64,000 bases of DNA, taken from a virus. The notes below the pieces were generated by a model. It was not told the DNA's origin and made no database searches. It saw nothing but the letters and a program-made list of their open reading frames with translations. Position 1 is the first letter of the stretch. Each line of letters starts with the position of its first letter. Shown piece after piece: positions 46,236 to 54,593 of this stretch. The stretch covers positions 1-64,000 of IMG/VR virus record IMGVR_UViG_3300027878_000003; one strand, 5' to 3'. Made by a program: the position numbers and the translations under genes.

Positions 46236-46871
46236 TTAGTCAACGCGGCTAGACCGCTCTACGAGTAGCGATTGGTCACTTTCGACGACGCTAAAATCTA
46301 ATCCCATGCCGCCGCGAATATAACAGTAAGCTGCCGCGATAATGGCATCTCTAATACTGGTGTATGAATATGCCTCATCTTCTGACGAGAAGCAGAGGTC
46401 ATATTGCCCGTCAACCGCTTCTTTGGTGGCTTTCAGGAAGCGATCGCTTCCTGAGCCAACGTTTCGCTCTACGCGGTAAACAGCGTACTCTGGAGCGATC
46501 GGGCGGCGAGGGAAGAATGCTATGGTCACCTTGTCCAGATGCGGCTCACTCTCGATATTAAATTCGTCCAGATGCGGCTCACTCTCGATATTAAATTCCG
46601 AACTTTGGGGCATCATCGCTTGCCAAGCCCGCCGAATCCCAGCGCTGGTCATGTAGATGTGATTTTGGAGAAGCCACAGAACAGATAGCGCCCCCAACAA
46701 ATAACTAATGAACACCAACAGAACGACCATGGTGTTCAGCATTATCCCGACGATCTGGATTAATGCCCAAGAGAATAAAATCATGGTGATTGTCAAAGCC
46801 CAAAGCCCGATCGTGTTGAGCCACTGACGTATCTCCTTCCTGTCCATCCTATCCATAGTTTTATTCCTCAT
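46236..46871 (-). CDS. Membrane protein of the translocase operon
   Basis: 211 aa. Two adjacent membrane helices (TIGLWALTITMILFSWALIQIVG and MVVLLVFISYLLGALSVLWLL, about 19-66) precede a cytosolic domain (ITIAFFPRRPIAPEYAVYRVERNVG..FSSEDEAYSYTSIRDAIIAAAYCYIRGG). A tandem 33-bp duplication at about 46524-46589 repeats EFNIESEPHLD. Start overlaps the upstream stop (TAATG). Role unknown; membrane partner of the translocase is a guess. Confidence 0.6.
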   Translation of the reverse strand: MRNKTMDRMDRKEIRQWLNTIGLWALTITMILFSWALIQIVGIMLNTMVVLLVFISYLLGALSVLWLLQNHIYMTSAGIRRAWQAMMPQSSEFNIESEPHLDEFNIESEPHLDKVTIAFFPRRPIAPEYAVYRVERNVGSGSDRFLKATKEAVDGQYDLCFSSEDEAYSYTSIRDAIIAAAYCYIRGGMGLDFSVVESDQSLLVERSSRVD

Positions 46872-48250
46872 TACCCCTCAAACGTCTCCATACTCAGCTT
46901 TCCCTTTAAGAATCCCCAAGCCCAGATAGCTGGATAGACGTAATAGTTAGCGTCCAGCCATCCTTCTAGATGCAGATGAGGACCAGTGCCCCCATCCCCT
47001 GTTGTCGCAAAGCGATCGCCCACCGCATATTCACCAGGCTGACAATCCTGGAGATGCATCAACGCAAAGGATGCACGAGGGTTAGACTTCAGCGTAAAAA
47101 CGGCGTACTTCCCCGCTCGCCCATAGTCGTTGGCACAAGCAACCGTTGCCGCAATGGGCGCAACCAGAGGTGTGCCCACGGGCGTACCAATATCAAACCC
47201 CTTGTGAGCGCGGCAAGGGGGCAGTGTTGGCTTTCCAGGATTACAGCCCGCGATCGCCAGTCCTGTTTCAGGGTTGCTTGTCCTAATTCTCAAAACATCA
47301 GTAACGGGGAAGCCCGCGATCGTATCCCCAACATGCATCGGCTGTAGGAGTGCAGCCGGAATTTTGGCTGATAGTTGTGGACTTGCAGCATTACTTTGCA
47401 GCCCCAGAGCTGAGGCTGAGCCAGGGATGATCTGAGCCTGCTGTTGCTCTAACAGAACCAGGTAACGATGCCAGGTTCTGTCCAAGCTGATCGCTTCCTG
47501 TCCACCGAAATCGGCTCCAATGCTAGAGCCATCCTCCTTGGGGAAAGATGCCCATTCAATTGCTGCTGCCCAGACAGCTTGATTAAACTCCCCTCGGTCG
47601 ATCGCAATCAACCCAACCTGGGTAACTGAAACGGATTTCATCAAATGCTTATAGCCACCGACAAGCGCAAAGTTAGCAGTGGCTACCAAATCTTGATTCA
47701 ACGGTGCCGCCTCGCCGATCGCCTTCTTTGTGTTTGGGTCTTGGGTGTACAGCTTCCCACCTGCTGCCACCAGGCGAGCGATCACCGAGTCCCAGGTTGT
47801 CGGCAGAAATTGGTACGCTCCAAATGCCGAAGTCTTTGTCGTTCGCCCAATGCAATCATCCGCAAACTTGCCCGTTGCAATCCAAAAGCATTGATCTGGG
47901 AATGTAACGAAATCACCTTTGTAGACGTTATGCCCATACCAAACCCGATAAGGGGAAACGCCTAACGAATTAGGATTTGTCCCCTCGTTTTGCTGGATTA
48001 ACAAGAGCATTGCCCGCATTGCGATCGTGCGAGCAGCCGCAGGGTATTTAACAAGATAGGGCTTCGCTTTATCGTCAGTTGGCGCAGGCGCAGAGGCAGG
48101 CGCGGCAGCATACGCAGCCTCCAGAGCTGTTCGATCGCCCAACCATTGCCCAATCGCTGCTGTTTCTCTATATCGATCGCACCCAAACATAAGGGCACAT
48201 GCACATACAGCGATCGCCATGAGGACAAATCGCCACCAATTATTCTTCAT
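46871..48250 (-). CDS. Lipoprotein with GH104-like lysozyme and M23 peptidase domains
   Basis: 459 aa. An N-terminal signal with a lipobox-like MFGC (Cys24) suggests export and lipid anchoring. Residues about 75-255 match lambda-endolysin-type (GH104) muramidases: LLIQQNEGTN (Glu89), YRVWYGH, SAFGAYQFLPTTWD. A C-terminal M23 peptidase domain has HKGFDIGTPVGTPL and HLHLEG. The protein would cut both glycan and peptide parts of peptidoglycan. Linked to an FtsK-like ATPase and small membrane proteins, it suits local wall opening for DNA transfer; phage lysis or entry is the alternative. Confidence 0.78.
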   Translation of the reverse strand: MKNNWWRFVLMAIAVCACALMFGCDRYRETAAIGQWLGDRTALEAAYAAAPASAPAPTDDKAKPYLVKYPAAARTIAMRAMLLLIQQNEGTNPNSLGVSPYRVWYGHNVYKGDFVTFPDQCFWIATGKFADDCIGRTTKTSAFGAYQFLPTTWDSVIARLVAAGGKLYTQDPNTKKAIGEAAPLNQDLVATANFALVGGYKHLMKSVSVTQVGLIAIDRGEFNQAVWAAAIEWASFPKEDGSSIGADFGGQEAISLDRTWHRYLVLLEQQQAQIIPGSASALGLQSNAASPQLSAKIPAALLQPMHVGDTIAGFPVTDVLRIRTSNPETGLAIAGCNPGKPTLPPCRAHKGFDIGTPVGTPLVAPIAATVACANDYGRAGKYAVFTLKSNPRASFALMHLQDCQPGEYAVGDRFATTGDGGTGPHLHLEGWLDANYYVYPAIWAWGFLKGKLSMETFEG

Positions 48251-50468
48251 GCTTGGGACCCCACACGCTAAAGGCTCCCTCGTAATGGGCGATCGCCTCC
48301 AGCAGTTGAGGTTTTAGCCTTTGAGACGAACCCCTATACTGGTCACCAAAGACGCGAATCCCCAGCTCTGTCTCCGTTAGCTTCTTGATAGATCCACCGT
48401 TTATCTCCTGAATTTTGTCTTTACGAACCTGAATAACTTTGTCGTAGATGCTCTCAAATTCAGGATCTACAGGGGCGATCGCTTCTGTGGGCGGCGGAGA
48501 GACGCTACGGCTTCTGGGAACAGGTTTGACCAGTGTGGCTGGAGCAACTGCTGGAAATGCTGCTGTTCTTTGGTTTGAGAATTGAGGGTTGGGGAGACTA
48601 CCAAATAAATTGTCGATTGGAGCGCCTTCCCGACTCATCAGTTGTTCATGAACCTGATTGATGGTTCGCATCGGTCTTTCGCCGTAAGACTGCATCACTT
48701 GCTGACTCAGTGAGTCAATGAGCCAGTGTGGTGTAAACAAAATTTGAACCCGCATAGGTTCAGGATTGTCAGGGGTAATGATGTAGGAATCGCCCATTTC
48801 GCCTAGTTCAGTGCCAATTTTATGGGTCTTGCCTAGCGCCATCTCGGATGTAGATTCGCCCATAACTTTTAAGCAAACGCGATACCCGAACTGCTCTCTC
48901 GTAGCAGAGTCATAAGGACCATAGCTATCAGCACTAGGGCGCTGCGTGCAGCCGAACAGATGCACGCCAAACTTACGCAACTCTTGAGAGATTTGCCGCA
49001 GCCATTGTGTAAATTGCTTTTTCCGACCGCCAAACAAATCTTTAGTGCCGGAGGCTTCATCCAGTAAGACAACAATGTGTTCCAGTATCGGTAAGTAGGG
49101 GCGCGGCTTCCCCTTCCGAGAACTTGCCGATGACTGTCTCCATTTTTGGAACTCAGCAGAATGTCGCCAGCGATCGAAATCAGGATCGACCGCCTTGTTG
49201 TAGGCATCGATCGTCAGACTTTTGATCACTGCGCCAGAATTCATCTGTTGATCGCGCCAGGACAAATAATCCTCATAGGCAACGCGATTATAGCTATCTA
49301 GATCGTTTGACCGAGCCACCAAAAATAAATCTTCCCGACGCTTGCATTCAATCTGCAAAAGCCCTGGAGTCGAATGAGGTTTGCTGTCGGAACTATCCCC
49401 TTCTTCAATGTCTTCAACAAAACGTAGAACAGTAGAGATATCGGCACTTTTCGATAGCACTCCCAGGTCTTTCCAAAACCAAGGCAGGAAAGATTCTAGA
49501 TGTTGTGCATTGACTTGCTGGATATCAATAATTACAAATTTGACGAACCAGGGCGATCGATGGCGAACAATCATGCCAACGACCAACGTGTTAATAAATG
49601 CCGTCTTACCTCCACCTGTCATGCCTGCTAATGACAGGTGACAGCCAGTAGGTTTGGAAAAATCGAATTCAACAGTTTCTCCTTCAGTATTAATTCCAAT
49701 CCATGCGGTTAGAGGAGAGCCTGGGATTGGCTCAGACCCTTGCTTGATTAACGAGTCAAGTAAAACTGGCTCCCATGTAGGATTGGGAACTTCAATAGCG
49801 ATATATCCCTCTCGTGGCACGATCGCCACCTTGCGATTGCCGCCAGACAGCCCCAGAACTTTGAAGTGTTCTGCTAGATCTTCAAAGCCCTTAGCCCCCC
49901 GAAAAATCGTAGTGCCGTTTACGTCAACCTGCTGCATTTTATAAACGGAGACACGAGGATTTCCCGTGGCAATGCCGACACAGCAAAATTTGTCAGGGCT
50001 AATGCCACGGCAGCGGCTTATGGCTTCAGCAAAGACATCACCACGTTCCTGTGGTGTTTTTGCCGCCAGCATCTTTGCCTGAAGGCTAATTGTTTTAACA
50101 ATGGGAGCCGCCGAAGTAGAGGGCGTTTGGGTATTGGGAGTTTGAAGAACTGGGGTTTGGGGAGTCTTGGCTTGAGGAGCTTGAGAACCAATCCAATGGT
50201 GATATTCGGGATTCTGAAGGTTCACCTCAACCTCTGTTATCGCCCTATCAATGGCAGTAGCCAGCACGTTCTTAGGAAAGTGCTGCGGATATCCCTCTGA
50301 TTGCAGCTTTTTAATGAATTGGGCGATCGCTTCTTTCTCACTTGTAGTCTGCTTTCTTGCCGTCAGAAAATGATCCGTCAACTCGGAGTGAAGGACAGCT
50401 AAAGCTGCTGACTCAACAGCGGGCGGCGGAGTAGGCATAGGACGGAAGCGACGGAATAAAGACAGCAT
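48240..50468 (-). CDS. FtsK/SpoIIIE-type DNA translocase
   Basis: 742 aa. An FtsK/SpoIIIE ATPase domain spans about 225-600 with Walker A GMTGGGKT (282-289) and Walker B VVLLDEA (466-472), plus LFGCTQRPSADSYG and SYIITPDNPEPMRVQILF. There is no N-terminal membrane region, unlike chromosomal FtsK. A C-terminal ~80 aa (FESIYDKVIQVRKDKIQEINGGSIKKLTETELGIRVFG) resembles a winged-helix DNA-recognition domain. These enzymes pump double-stranded DNA as hexamers. The operon of small membrane proteins and a wall hydrolase suggests a TraB-like transfer role. Confidence 0.75.
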   Translation of the reverse strand: MLSLFRRFRPMPTPPPAVESAALAVLHSELTDHFLTARKQTTSEKEAIAQFIKKLQSEGYPQHFPKNVLATAIDRAITEVEVNLQNPEYHHWIGSQAPQAKTPQTPVLQTPNTQTPSTSAAPIVKTISLQAKMLAAKTPQERGDVFAEAISRCRGISPDKFCCVGIATGNPRVSVYKMQQVDVNGTTIFRGAKGFEDLAEHFKVLGLSGGNRKVAIVPREGYIAIEVPNPTWEPVLLDSLIKQGSEPIPGSPLTAWIGINTEGETVEFDFSKPTGCHLSLAGMTGGGKTAFINTLVVGMIVRHRSPWFVKFVIIDIQQVNAQHLESFLPWFWKDLGVLSKSADISTVLRFVEDIEEGDSSDSKPHSTPGLLQIECKRREDLFLVARSNDLDSYNRVAYEDYLSWRDQQMNSGAVIKSLTIDAYNKAVDPDFDRWRHSAEFQKWRQSSASSRKGKPRPYLPILEHIVVLLDEASGTKDLFGGRKKQFTQWLRQISQELRKFGVHLFGCTQRPSADSYGPYDSATREQFGYRVCLKVMGESTSEMALGKTHKIGTELGEMGDSYIITPDNPEPMRVQILFTPHWLIDSLSQQVMQSYGERPMRTINQVHEQLMSREGAPIDNLFGSLPNPQFSNQRTAAFPAVAPATLVKPVPRSRSVSPPPTEAIAPVDPEFESIYDKVIQVRKDKIQEINGGSIKKLTETELGIRVFGDQYRGSSQRLKPQLLEAIAHYEGAFSVWGPKHEE

Positions 50469-50479
50469 TGAACTGAGAA

Positions 50480-50860
50480 TTAGGGCTTTTTAGATAGGGA
50501 ATGCAGCCACATGGCGATGTCCCAATAGAGCAAGCCGCCAGAAGCGGCGAAAAATATTTGAATCGCCATGCGTTTAAGCCAGGGCTTGCGCTTGAATTGG
50601 GCAAACAAAATCAACGCGATCGCCACCAGAAAAAGTGCGTTCAACACCGATCGCTCAATGTAAGGAGCACTAGGAAATGCCCCCCGAATCCATGCGATGA
50701 AGAACATGGAGGGAACCGCACCAACCACAACAAATCCAAGGCTAAATAATGATTCTGATCTTTCTGGCGATCGCTCTTGCTCTTGCTCTGTCTCAAACTC
50801 GTTCTGAGGTATTGTTCTCCAGGCTGAGGAGGACGTGGGTATCGCTGGCTGGCTAGTCAT
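50480..50860 (-). CDS. Small membrane protein of the translocase operon
   Basis: 126 aa from MTSQPAIPTSS, with GGAG upstream; a start at 50893 is possible. Three hydrophobic helices: FSLGFVVVGAVPSMFFIAWIRGAF, SVLNALFLVAIALILFAQF and RMAIQIFFAASGGLLYWDIAMWL. It lies 12 bp upstream of the FtsK-like gene. Likely a membrane anchor or partner for the ATPase. Confidence 0.6.
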   Translation of the reverse strand: MTSQPAIPTSSSAWRTIPQNEFETEQEQERSPERSESLFSLGFVVVGAVPSMFFIAWIRGAFPSAPYIERSVLNALFLVAIALILFAQFKRKPWLKRMAIQIFFAASGGLLYWDIAMWLHSLSKKP

Positions 50861-50959
50861 CGGAAATAATCTCCAAAGGAAGTTGGATGGCATACAGAAC
50901 CCCGTATGCCAGAGGGAATGGTAGGAGGAGGAGGAGGATAGCGTTAATTTGTTTTCTTC

Positions 50960-51031
50960 TTCGTTAGTTTTTTCGTTAGTTTTTTCGTTAGTTTTTTCGT
51001 TAGTTTTTTCGGTAGTTTTTTCGGTAGTTTT
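50960..51031. repeat. Six 12-bp tandem repeats
   Basis: TTCGTTAGTTTT is repeated exactly every 12 bp with CG at 50962, 50974, 50986, 50998, 51010 and 51022; the last two read CGGTAG. The array lies upstream of the 50860 gene in a 307-bp gap with no credible gene. It may be a regulator-binding or bending site. Confidence 0.7.
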
Positions 51032-51167
51032 GGCAAGACACCCAATTACTGGGCGGCGATCGCTTTATGCAGGGGACGAGTATTTAGCTACATCCAACTT
51101 GTCCGCATCGGGAAGAACCTAATCTTGGAAGTTTTAACCCCTAAGCCTTGCGCCTTGTGAACTGAAA

Positions 51168-51791
51168 CTATGGATCAACGGGAGCAACGGGAGCTGCTAA
51201 CTCTCCTAAGCTGTCGTTGATGGATGCGGGCGGTGAAGCCTGCACCTTTGGAGATGCAGATGGTGAAGAGCCAGTTGTTTTTCCCTGTGGAGTCACAAAA
51301 GATGAAAATACACCTCGAAGCGACGACGGCGGTGGCAGGAAACTAATGGCGATCGCCAACAAGCTGCAAAACGACAAAAACTTAAATAATCCACCCCAAG
51401 AAGTCCTCCTTTTAGATATTGGGGGGGGCTGAAAGCCTGAAGCCATCTGAATAGATCGAGGGATAGCAATAGGATCAGGGGATACGGATGGAACTGGATG
51501 TGAGGTAACAGGGCTAGAAACACTAGCCACGGTCACGGCACTTGGCAGTAGCGCCTGGGAAGTCATCTCTATCTGAGCTTTGAACAAAAGCCCAAAAGCA
51601 AAAGGAGACGACGGATCAGAAATTAGCCCTAGCAGTTGGGGAGAAACTACATGCTGAGGAATCTGCTGATTTTGCTGAGCAATGGCGATCGCCTGCTGTT
51701 GACTTAGGGCGATCGCAGCATAGAGCCGCATCGCTGCCTGGGCTTCCCCCAGTGCCAGGTTGGTGTCTGCAATGTCTCTGTAATTAGGCAT
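51168..51791 (-). CDS. Single-span membrane protein
   Basis: 207 aa. An N-terminal cytosolic helical region (LALGEAQAAMRLYAAIALSQQQ..), a Ser/Pro/Val-rich linker, one membrane helix (GLFKFLSFCSLLAIAISFLPP, about 135-155) and a Ser/Pro-rich outer tail. The layout suits a bitopic anchor. It follows two tandem hairpins and belongs to the translocase operon by position. Confidence 0.55.
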   Translation of the reverse strand: MPNYRDIADTNLALGEAQAAMRLYAAIALSQQQAIAIAQQNQQIPQHVVSPQLLGLISDPSSPFAFGLLFKAQIEMTSQALLPSAVTVASVSSPVTSHPVPSVSPDPIAIPRSIQMASGFQPPPISKRRTSWGGLFKFLSFCSLLAIAISFLPPPSSLRGVFSSFVTPQGKTTGSSPSASPKVQASPPASINDSLGELAAPVAPVDP

Positions 51792-51810
51792 GGCGTGAAT
51801 AACAGAATGA

Positions 51811-51891
51811 AAAGCACTTTAGAAAAGCACTTTTCTAAAGTGCTTTAGAGATGAAAAAGTGATTTGGAAAAGCACTTTTCAAAAGTGCTTT
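51811..51891 (-). terminator. Two tandem hairpins
   Basis: Hairpin 1 (51811-51846) pairs AAAGCACTTTAGAAAAG with CTTTTCTAAAGTGCTTT around CA, a perfect 17-bp stem. Hairpin 2 (51856-51891) is a degenerate copy with the same AAAAGCACTTTT centre. They lie after the 51890 stop and before the 51791 start. Transcriptional attenuator or mRNA stabiliser. Confidence 0.6.
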
Positions 51892-52147
51892 ATCCGACTG
51901 TCTGCACCAAAGAACTAGCGGTGCTGCTGGACTGAGGCATACCGATCGCCACCCCAAGCATCGTCATCACTACCGTCACTATCAAAACTCCCAACAATAG
52001 AAAGTCCTTCACCTGCTCCCGAAAAGATGTTGGGTGGGATTGTCGGGAGTTCTGGGTCGGGGGACTTGGATTGATTACCGCGATCGAGCGGTAGGACATT
52101 CGAGAACGGGCGTGGCATGGCTGGAGTTGCTGAACGGTGATTTTCAT
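51890..52147 (-). CDS. Membrane protein encoded out of frame in a longer gene (putative)
   Basis: 85 aa from MKITVQQLQ or 69 aa from MSYRSIAV. A strong membrane helix (VKDFLLLGVLIVTVVMTMLGVAIGM) lies in a different frame from the 51915-52559 gene and extends 25 bp beyond its stop. A clean hydrophobic helix arising by chance in an alternate frame is uncommon, and the operon is full of small membrane proteins. Confidence 0.4.
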   Translation of the reverse strand: MKITVQQLQPCHARSRMSYRSIAVINPSPPTQNSRQSHPTSFREQVKDFLLLGVLIVTVVMTMLGVAIGMPQSSSTASSLVQTVG

Positions 52148-52559
52148 GAGTCTGTGATGGTGGTATTTCGGGGGTCTGTTCTGGCTCTGGAGCAATTTCG
52201 GCAGGGGCGATCGCTGGTATGTCTCTAGGGAATCCCGCGATCGCCCGTCTGTTGTAAACCTCAGATATGACATCTTCTAAAAAGGCGGATGCTGTTGAGT
52301 CAACAGCATCCTGATAGTCAGGAGCATTCAATCTCCATGCCGTTGATTGCCGTTTCCCTCGCCCGTACTTGGTTTCGATCGCCAAACCTGCACCTGTCGC
52401 AGTGCCTACAACTATTGCCAGCGGATAGATCGCTGGTGGAAGCCGCTTAGGGCTAACCAACAGGGTGAAAAGTCCGCCAGCAATAGCCAGCGTCACACCT
52501 ACCATCCCTCCCAGGAAGGCTTGACGACAAATGTTGATATCGGACGGGGGATAGTTCAT
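51915..52559 (-). CDS. Membrane protein of the translocase operon
   Basis: 214 aa from MNYPPSDINICRQ, chosen because it overlaps the upstream stop as ATGA. Two membrane helices (AFLGGMVGVTLAIAGGLFTLLV and AIYPLAIVVGTATGAGLAI) precede a cytosolic domain with a Pro/Glu-rich tail. Similar two-helix small proteins accompany DNA-transfer ATPases. Its tail region also encodes a second protein in another frame. Confidence 0.6.
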   Translation of the reverse strand: MNYPPSDINICRQAFLGGMVGVTLAIAGGLFTLLVSPKRLPPAIYPLAIVVGTATGAGLAIETKYGRGKRQSTAWRLNAPDYQDAVDSTASAFLEDVISEVYNRRAIAGFPRDIPAIAPAEIAPEPEQTPEIPPSQTHENHRSATPAMPRPFSNVLPLDRGNQSKSPDPELPTIPPNIFSGAGEGLSIVGSFDSDGSDDDAWGGDRYASVQQHR

Positions 52560-53263
52560 GTCACGTTCAGGGGGGGTTGTTGTAACTCTGGTGACTCTTG
52601 AAGTTGGGGCACTGAGGCTGCTGGGGCGATCGCCAGTTGTGTAGGCGCTGATGCCAGCTCTTGGAAATACTCTGGTGGTATTTCCACTTGACTGAACACG
52701 AGCTGCTGGCAAGCATTTTCGCCTCCCAGGCAGTTTTCCCATGATAAAAAAGAGGACATCTGCTCTTCTACAGGAAGAGCTGCCCTTAGCGCGTTAAGCA
52801 GCGCTAATTCCTGATTGTTTCGAGGTTCAAGTGCTCCACTTAGGAGCTGAGGCAGCAGCTCTCTGCCACTTTGGAAAGCCAGCCTACTTTGAACTTCAAA
52901 AAGTAGTCCATTGGATTGCGATCGCGCCAGGTTTTGAAGCAAAGACTCCATTGTCTGGCTGGCTGTCAAATCAGCCCCAATCGTATGAGTGTCCGCCCTC
53001 ACGGTCTGCTGGGGAACTTCATCCGCAGGGGCGTTTGGGGTAGGGGCTTGCGTTTCCTGGTAAGAGGCGATCGCCCTAGCAATCGAGGTTGTTTTCAAGT
53101 CCTTCATGATCCGCTTGATGACGGTGCAGAGTTGCTGCAACTCATTCATGGAGGCGTGGGCGATCGCCGCACCAATTTGCTGCACGTCAGCAGGCAAAAG
53201 CCCTGTAGTGTTAGCGATCGATTGATTGGTGAGCGGTGCGGTCTTGGATGTGTTATTGGGCAT
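52556..53263 (-). CDS. Hypothetical protein
   Basis: 235 aa, helical and soluble, with ADVQQIGAAIAHASMNELQQLCTVIKRIMKDLK near 25-57 and a Pro/Gln-rich C-terminal tail. TAATG overlap with the upstream gene and ATGA with the next. No family recognised. Confidence 0.55.
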   Translation of the reverse strand: MPNNTSKTAPLTNQSIANTTGLLPADVQQIGAAIAHASMNELQQLCTVIKRIMKDLKTTSIARAIASYQETQAPTPNAPADEVPQQTVRADTHTIGADLTASQTMESLLQNLARSQSNGLLFEVQSRLAFQSGRELLPQLLSGALEPRNNQELALLNALRAALPVEEQMSSFLSWENCLGGENACQQLVFSQVEIPPEYFQELASAPTQLAIAPAASVPQLQESPELQQPPLNVT

Positions 53264-53631
53264 TAGAGTAGATCCTTTGCATTGATGGAGTAGATTCCCA
53301 GAAGCTCTAGGTGGGTATAGAAACTCTCAGTATCAACAGACTGATTAGTCCGTTGATACTGGGCTTTCAACCTGTTAAAGCTGACGTAACTGAAGTTCTT
53401 TCCAGGACGGGAACAGAACCTAACTCGGCAGTAAAGCTCGATAAAGTCTTCCTCATAGAGAATCTGCCCCTCAAAAAAACCCATAGCTTTTCGATGCTGG
53501 TTTTTTGTTGGTCGGGAGATGCCAAGCCTAGTTGCCGCATCTTCCCAAGTCATGGGGAAAACATTGGCATTAACAGCAACGGCAACGGCTGTCCTACTGG
53601 GCGCATCACAGACTTGGGTGATTGTTCTCAT
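53263..53631 (-). CDS. Hypothetical HTH-like protein, first gene of the operon
   Basis: 122 aa. MTWEDAATRLGISRPTKNQHRKAMGF (about 27-52) looks like a helix-turn-helix, so it may regulate the operon. Directly upstream of its start is an array of TTACG at exact 10-bp spacing, a possible operator. TAATG coupling to the next gene. Confidence 0.5.
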   Translation of the reverse strand: MRTITQVCDAPSRTAVAVAVNANVFPMTWEDAATRLGISRPTKNQHRKAMGFFEGQILYEEDFIELYCRVRFCSRPGKNFSYVSFNRLKAQYQRTNQSVDTESFYTHLELLGIYSINAKDLL

Positions 53632-53649
53632 GGAGTTGAACTTTATCCC

Positions 53650-53683
53650 TTACGTTCCTTTACGAAGCCTTACGACCCTTACA
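53650..53683. promoter_or_regulatory. 10-bp phased TTACG repeats in divergent promoter region
   Basis: TTACG starts at 53650, 53660 and 53670, with TTACA at 53679, one helical turn apart. Further right, GTCTTAG (53764) and CTAAGAC (53792) form an inverted repeat. The region lies between the divergent 53631 (minus) and 53887 (plus) genes and is a likely operator. Confidence 0.5.
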
Positions 53684-53886
53684 GTGCAAGAGTTGTAAGC
53701 GATCGTTAGGGCATGTCAGCAGTATAAGCATAGAGAATGAGAAGAGTCAATGCCTTATTTAGTGTCTTAGTAAAAGACATTGGAGAAGACACGTCCTAAG
53801 ACGTTGCATATCACGAATTTTTAAGATAGGTTTGAAGGCGATCCAGTTCTGCGGCAAAATAGACGCATTAAAAAGAAATAAAACGC

Positions 53887-54393
53887 ATGACTAACCGCAA
53901 GCCAACGACCGCAGATGAGTTGAAAGCCGATATCGAGAGCCATCCCGATCGCGGCACAATAGATGGTGTGGACGTTGTGCGGTTTGACCAAGATGAGATT
54001 AGGGGAAAAATCCCCAAGGAGCTGCACCGAGAACTTCTAATTTGGGCTGGATTGAACGGCAAGACCAAGGCTCAGGCGATCGAGTATGCAATTACCTTTA
54101 TGCTCAACGACGAAGGGCATCAAGCCTTAGTCGAAAGGCGGCTCAGGGAAAAAGCCGAGTTATTTAAAACCAGTCCAACCGAAATTCGCAATGCAATTCT
54201 GGGATACTTCAAACGTATTGCGCGTCAAAGTCGGGCAAAGCTGACAGGTGTAGAGCTAGACGAACCAACAGACGATCGCCTAGATGCAGCGATCGGTCAG
54301 GTTTTAGTTGTAGATTCGATGCCAATCGAGACTAAGAACTTAGGACTTAAAGACGATGGCAGAAGCACTAAACGAGAAAGGAAAGAACCATGA
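53887..54393 (+). CDS. Hypothetical protein
   Basis: 168 aa, strongly charged and helical. KELHRELLIWAGLNGKTKAQAIEYAITFMLND (about 43-74) suggests a ribbon-helix-helix or MobC-like DNA-binding region; RLREKAELFKTSPTEIRNAILGYFKRIARQSRAKL follows. First of four plus-strand genes. Accessory DNA-binding role is inferred only. Confidence 0.5.
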   Translation: MTNRKPTTADELKADIESHPDRGTIDGVDVVRFDQDEIRGKIPKELHRELLIWAGLNGKTKAQAIEYAITFMLNDEGHQALVERRLREKAELFKTSPTEIRNAILGYFKRIARQSRAKLTGVELDEPTDDRLDAAIGQVLVVDSMPIETKNLGLKDDGRSTKRERKEP

Positions 54394-54572
54394 GTAAGCC
54401 CCATATCGCGCCCGCCCTCCAAACTTACGTAACAATCCTAGAACAGGCGATCGCCCAGATAGTGGCATGTCACAAAGTCGTTAAAGCAGATGGCGGCTAC
54501 CCGCCAACGCCCGAAGCTGATGATTTAGATGAGGCGATCGCTGCCGCCAACGAGCTGTTGGAACATAATTGA
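54390..54572 (+). CDS. Small hypothetical protein
   Basis: 60 aa, ATGA overlap with the upstream gene. Acidic helical protein (TYVTILEQAIAQIVACHKVV..DDLDEAIAAANELLEHN). No family recognised. Confidence 0.5.
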   Translation: MSKPHIAPALQTYVTILEQAIAQIVACHKVVKADGGYPPTPEADDLDEAIAAANELLEHN

Positions 54573-54593
54573 GAAATTCAGAGGCGAGGCGAT

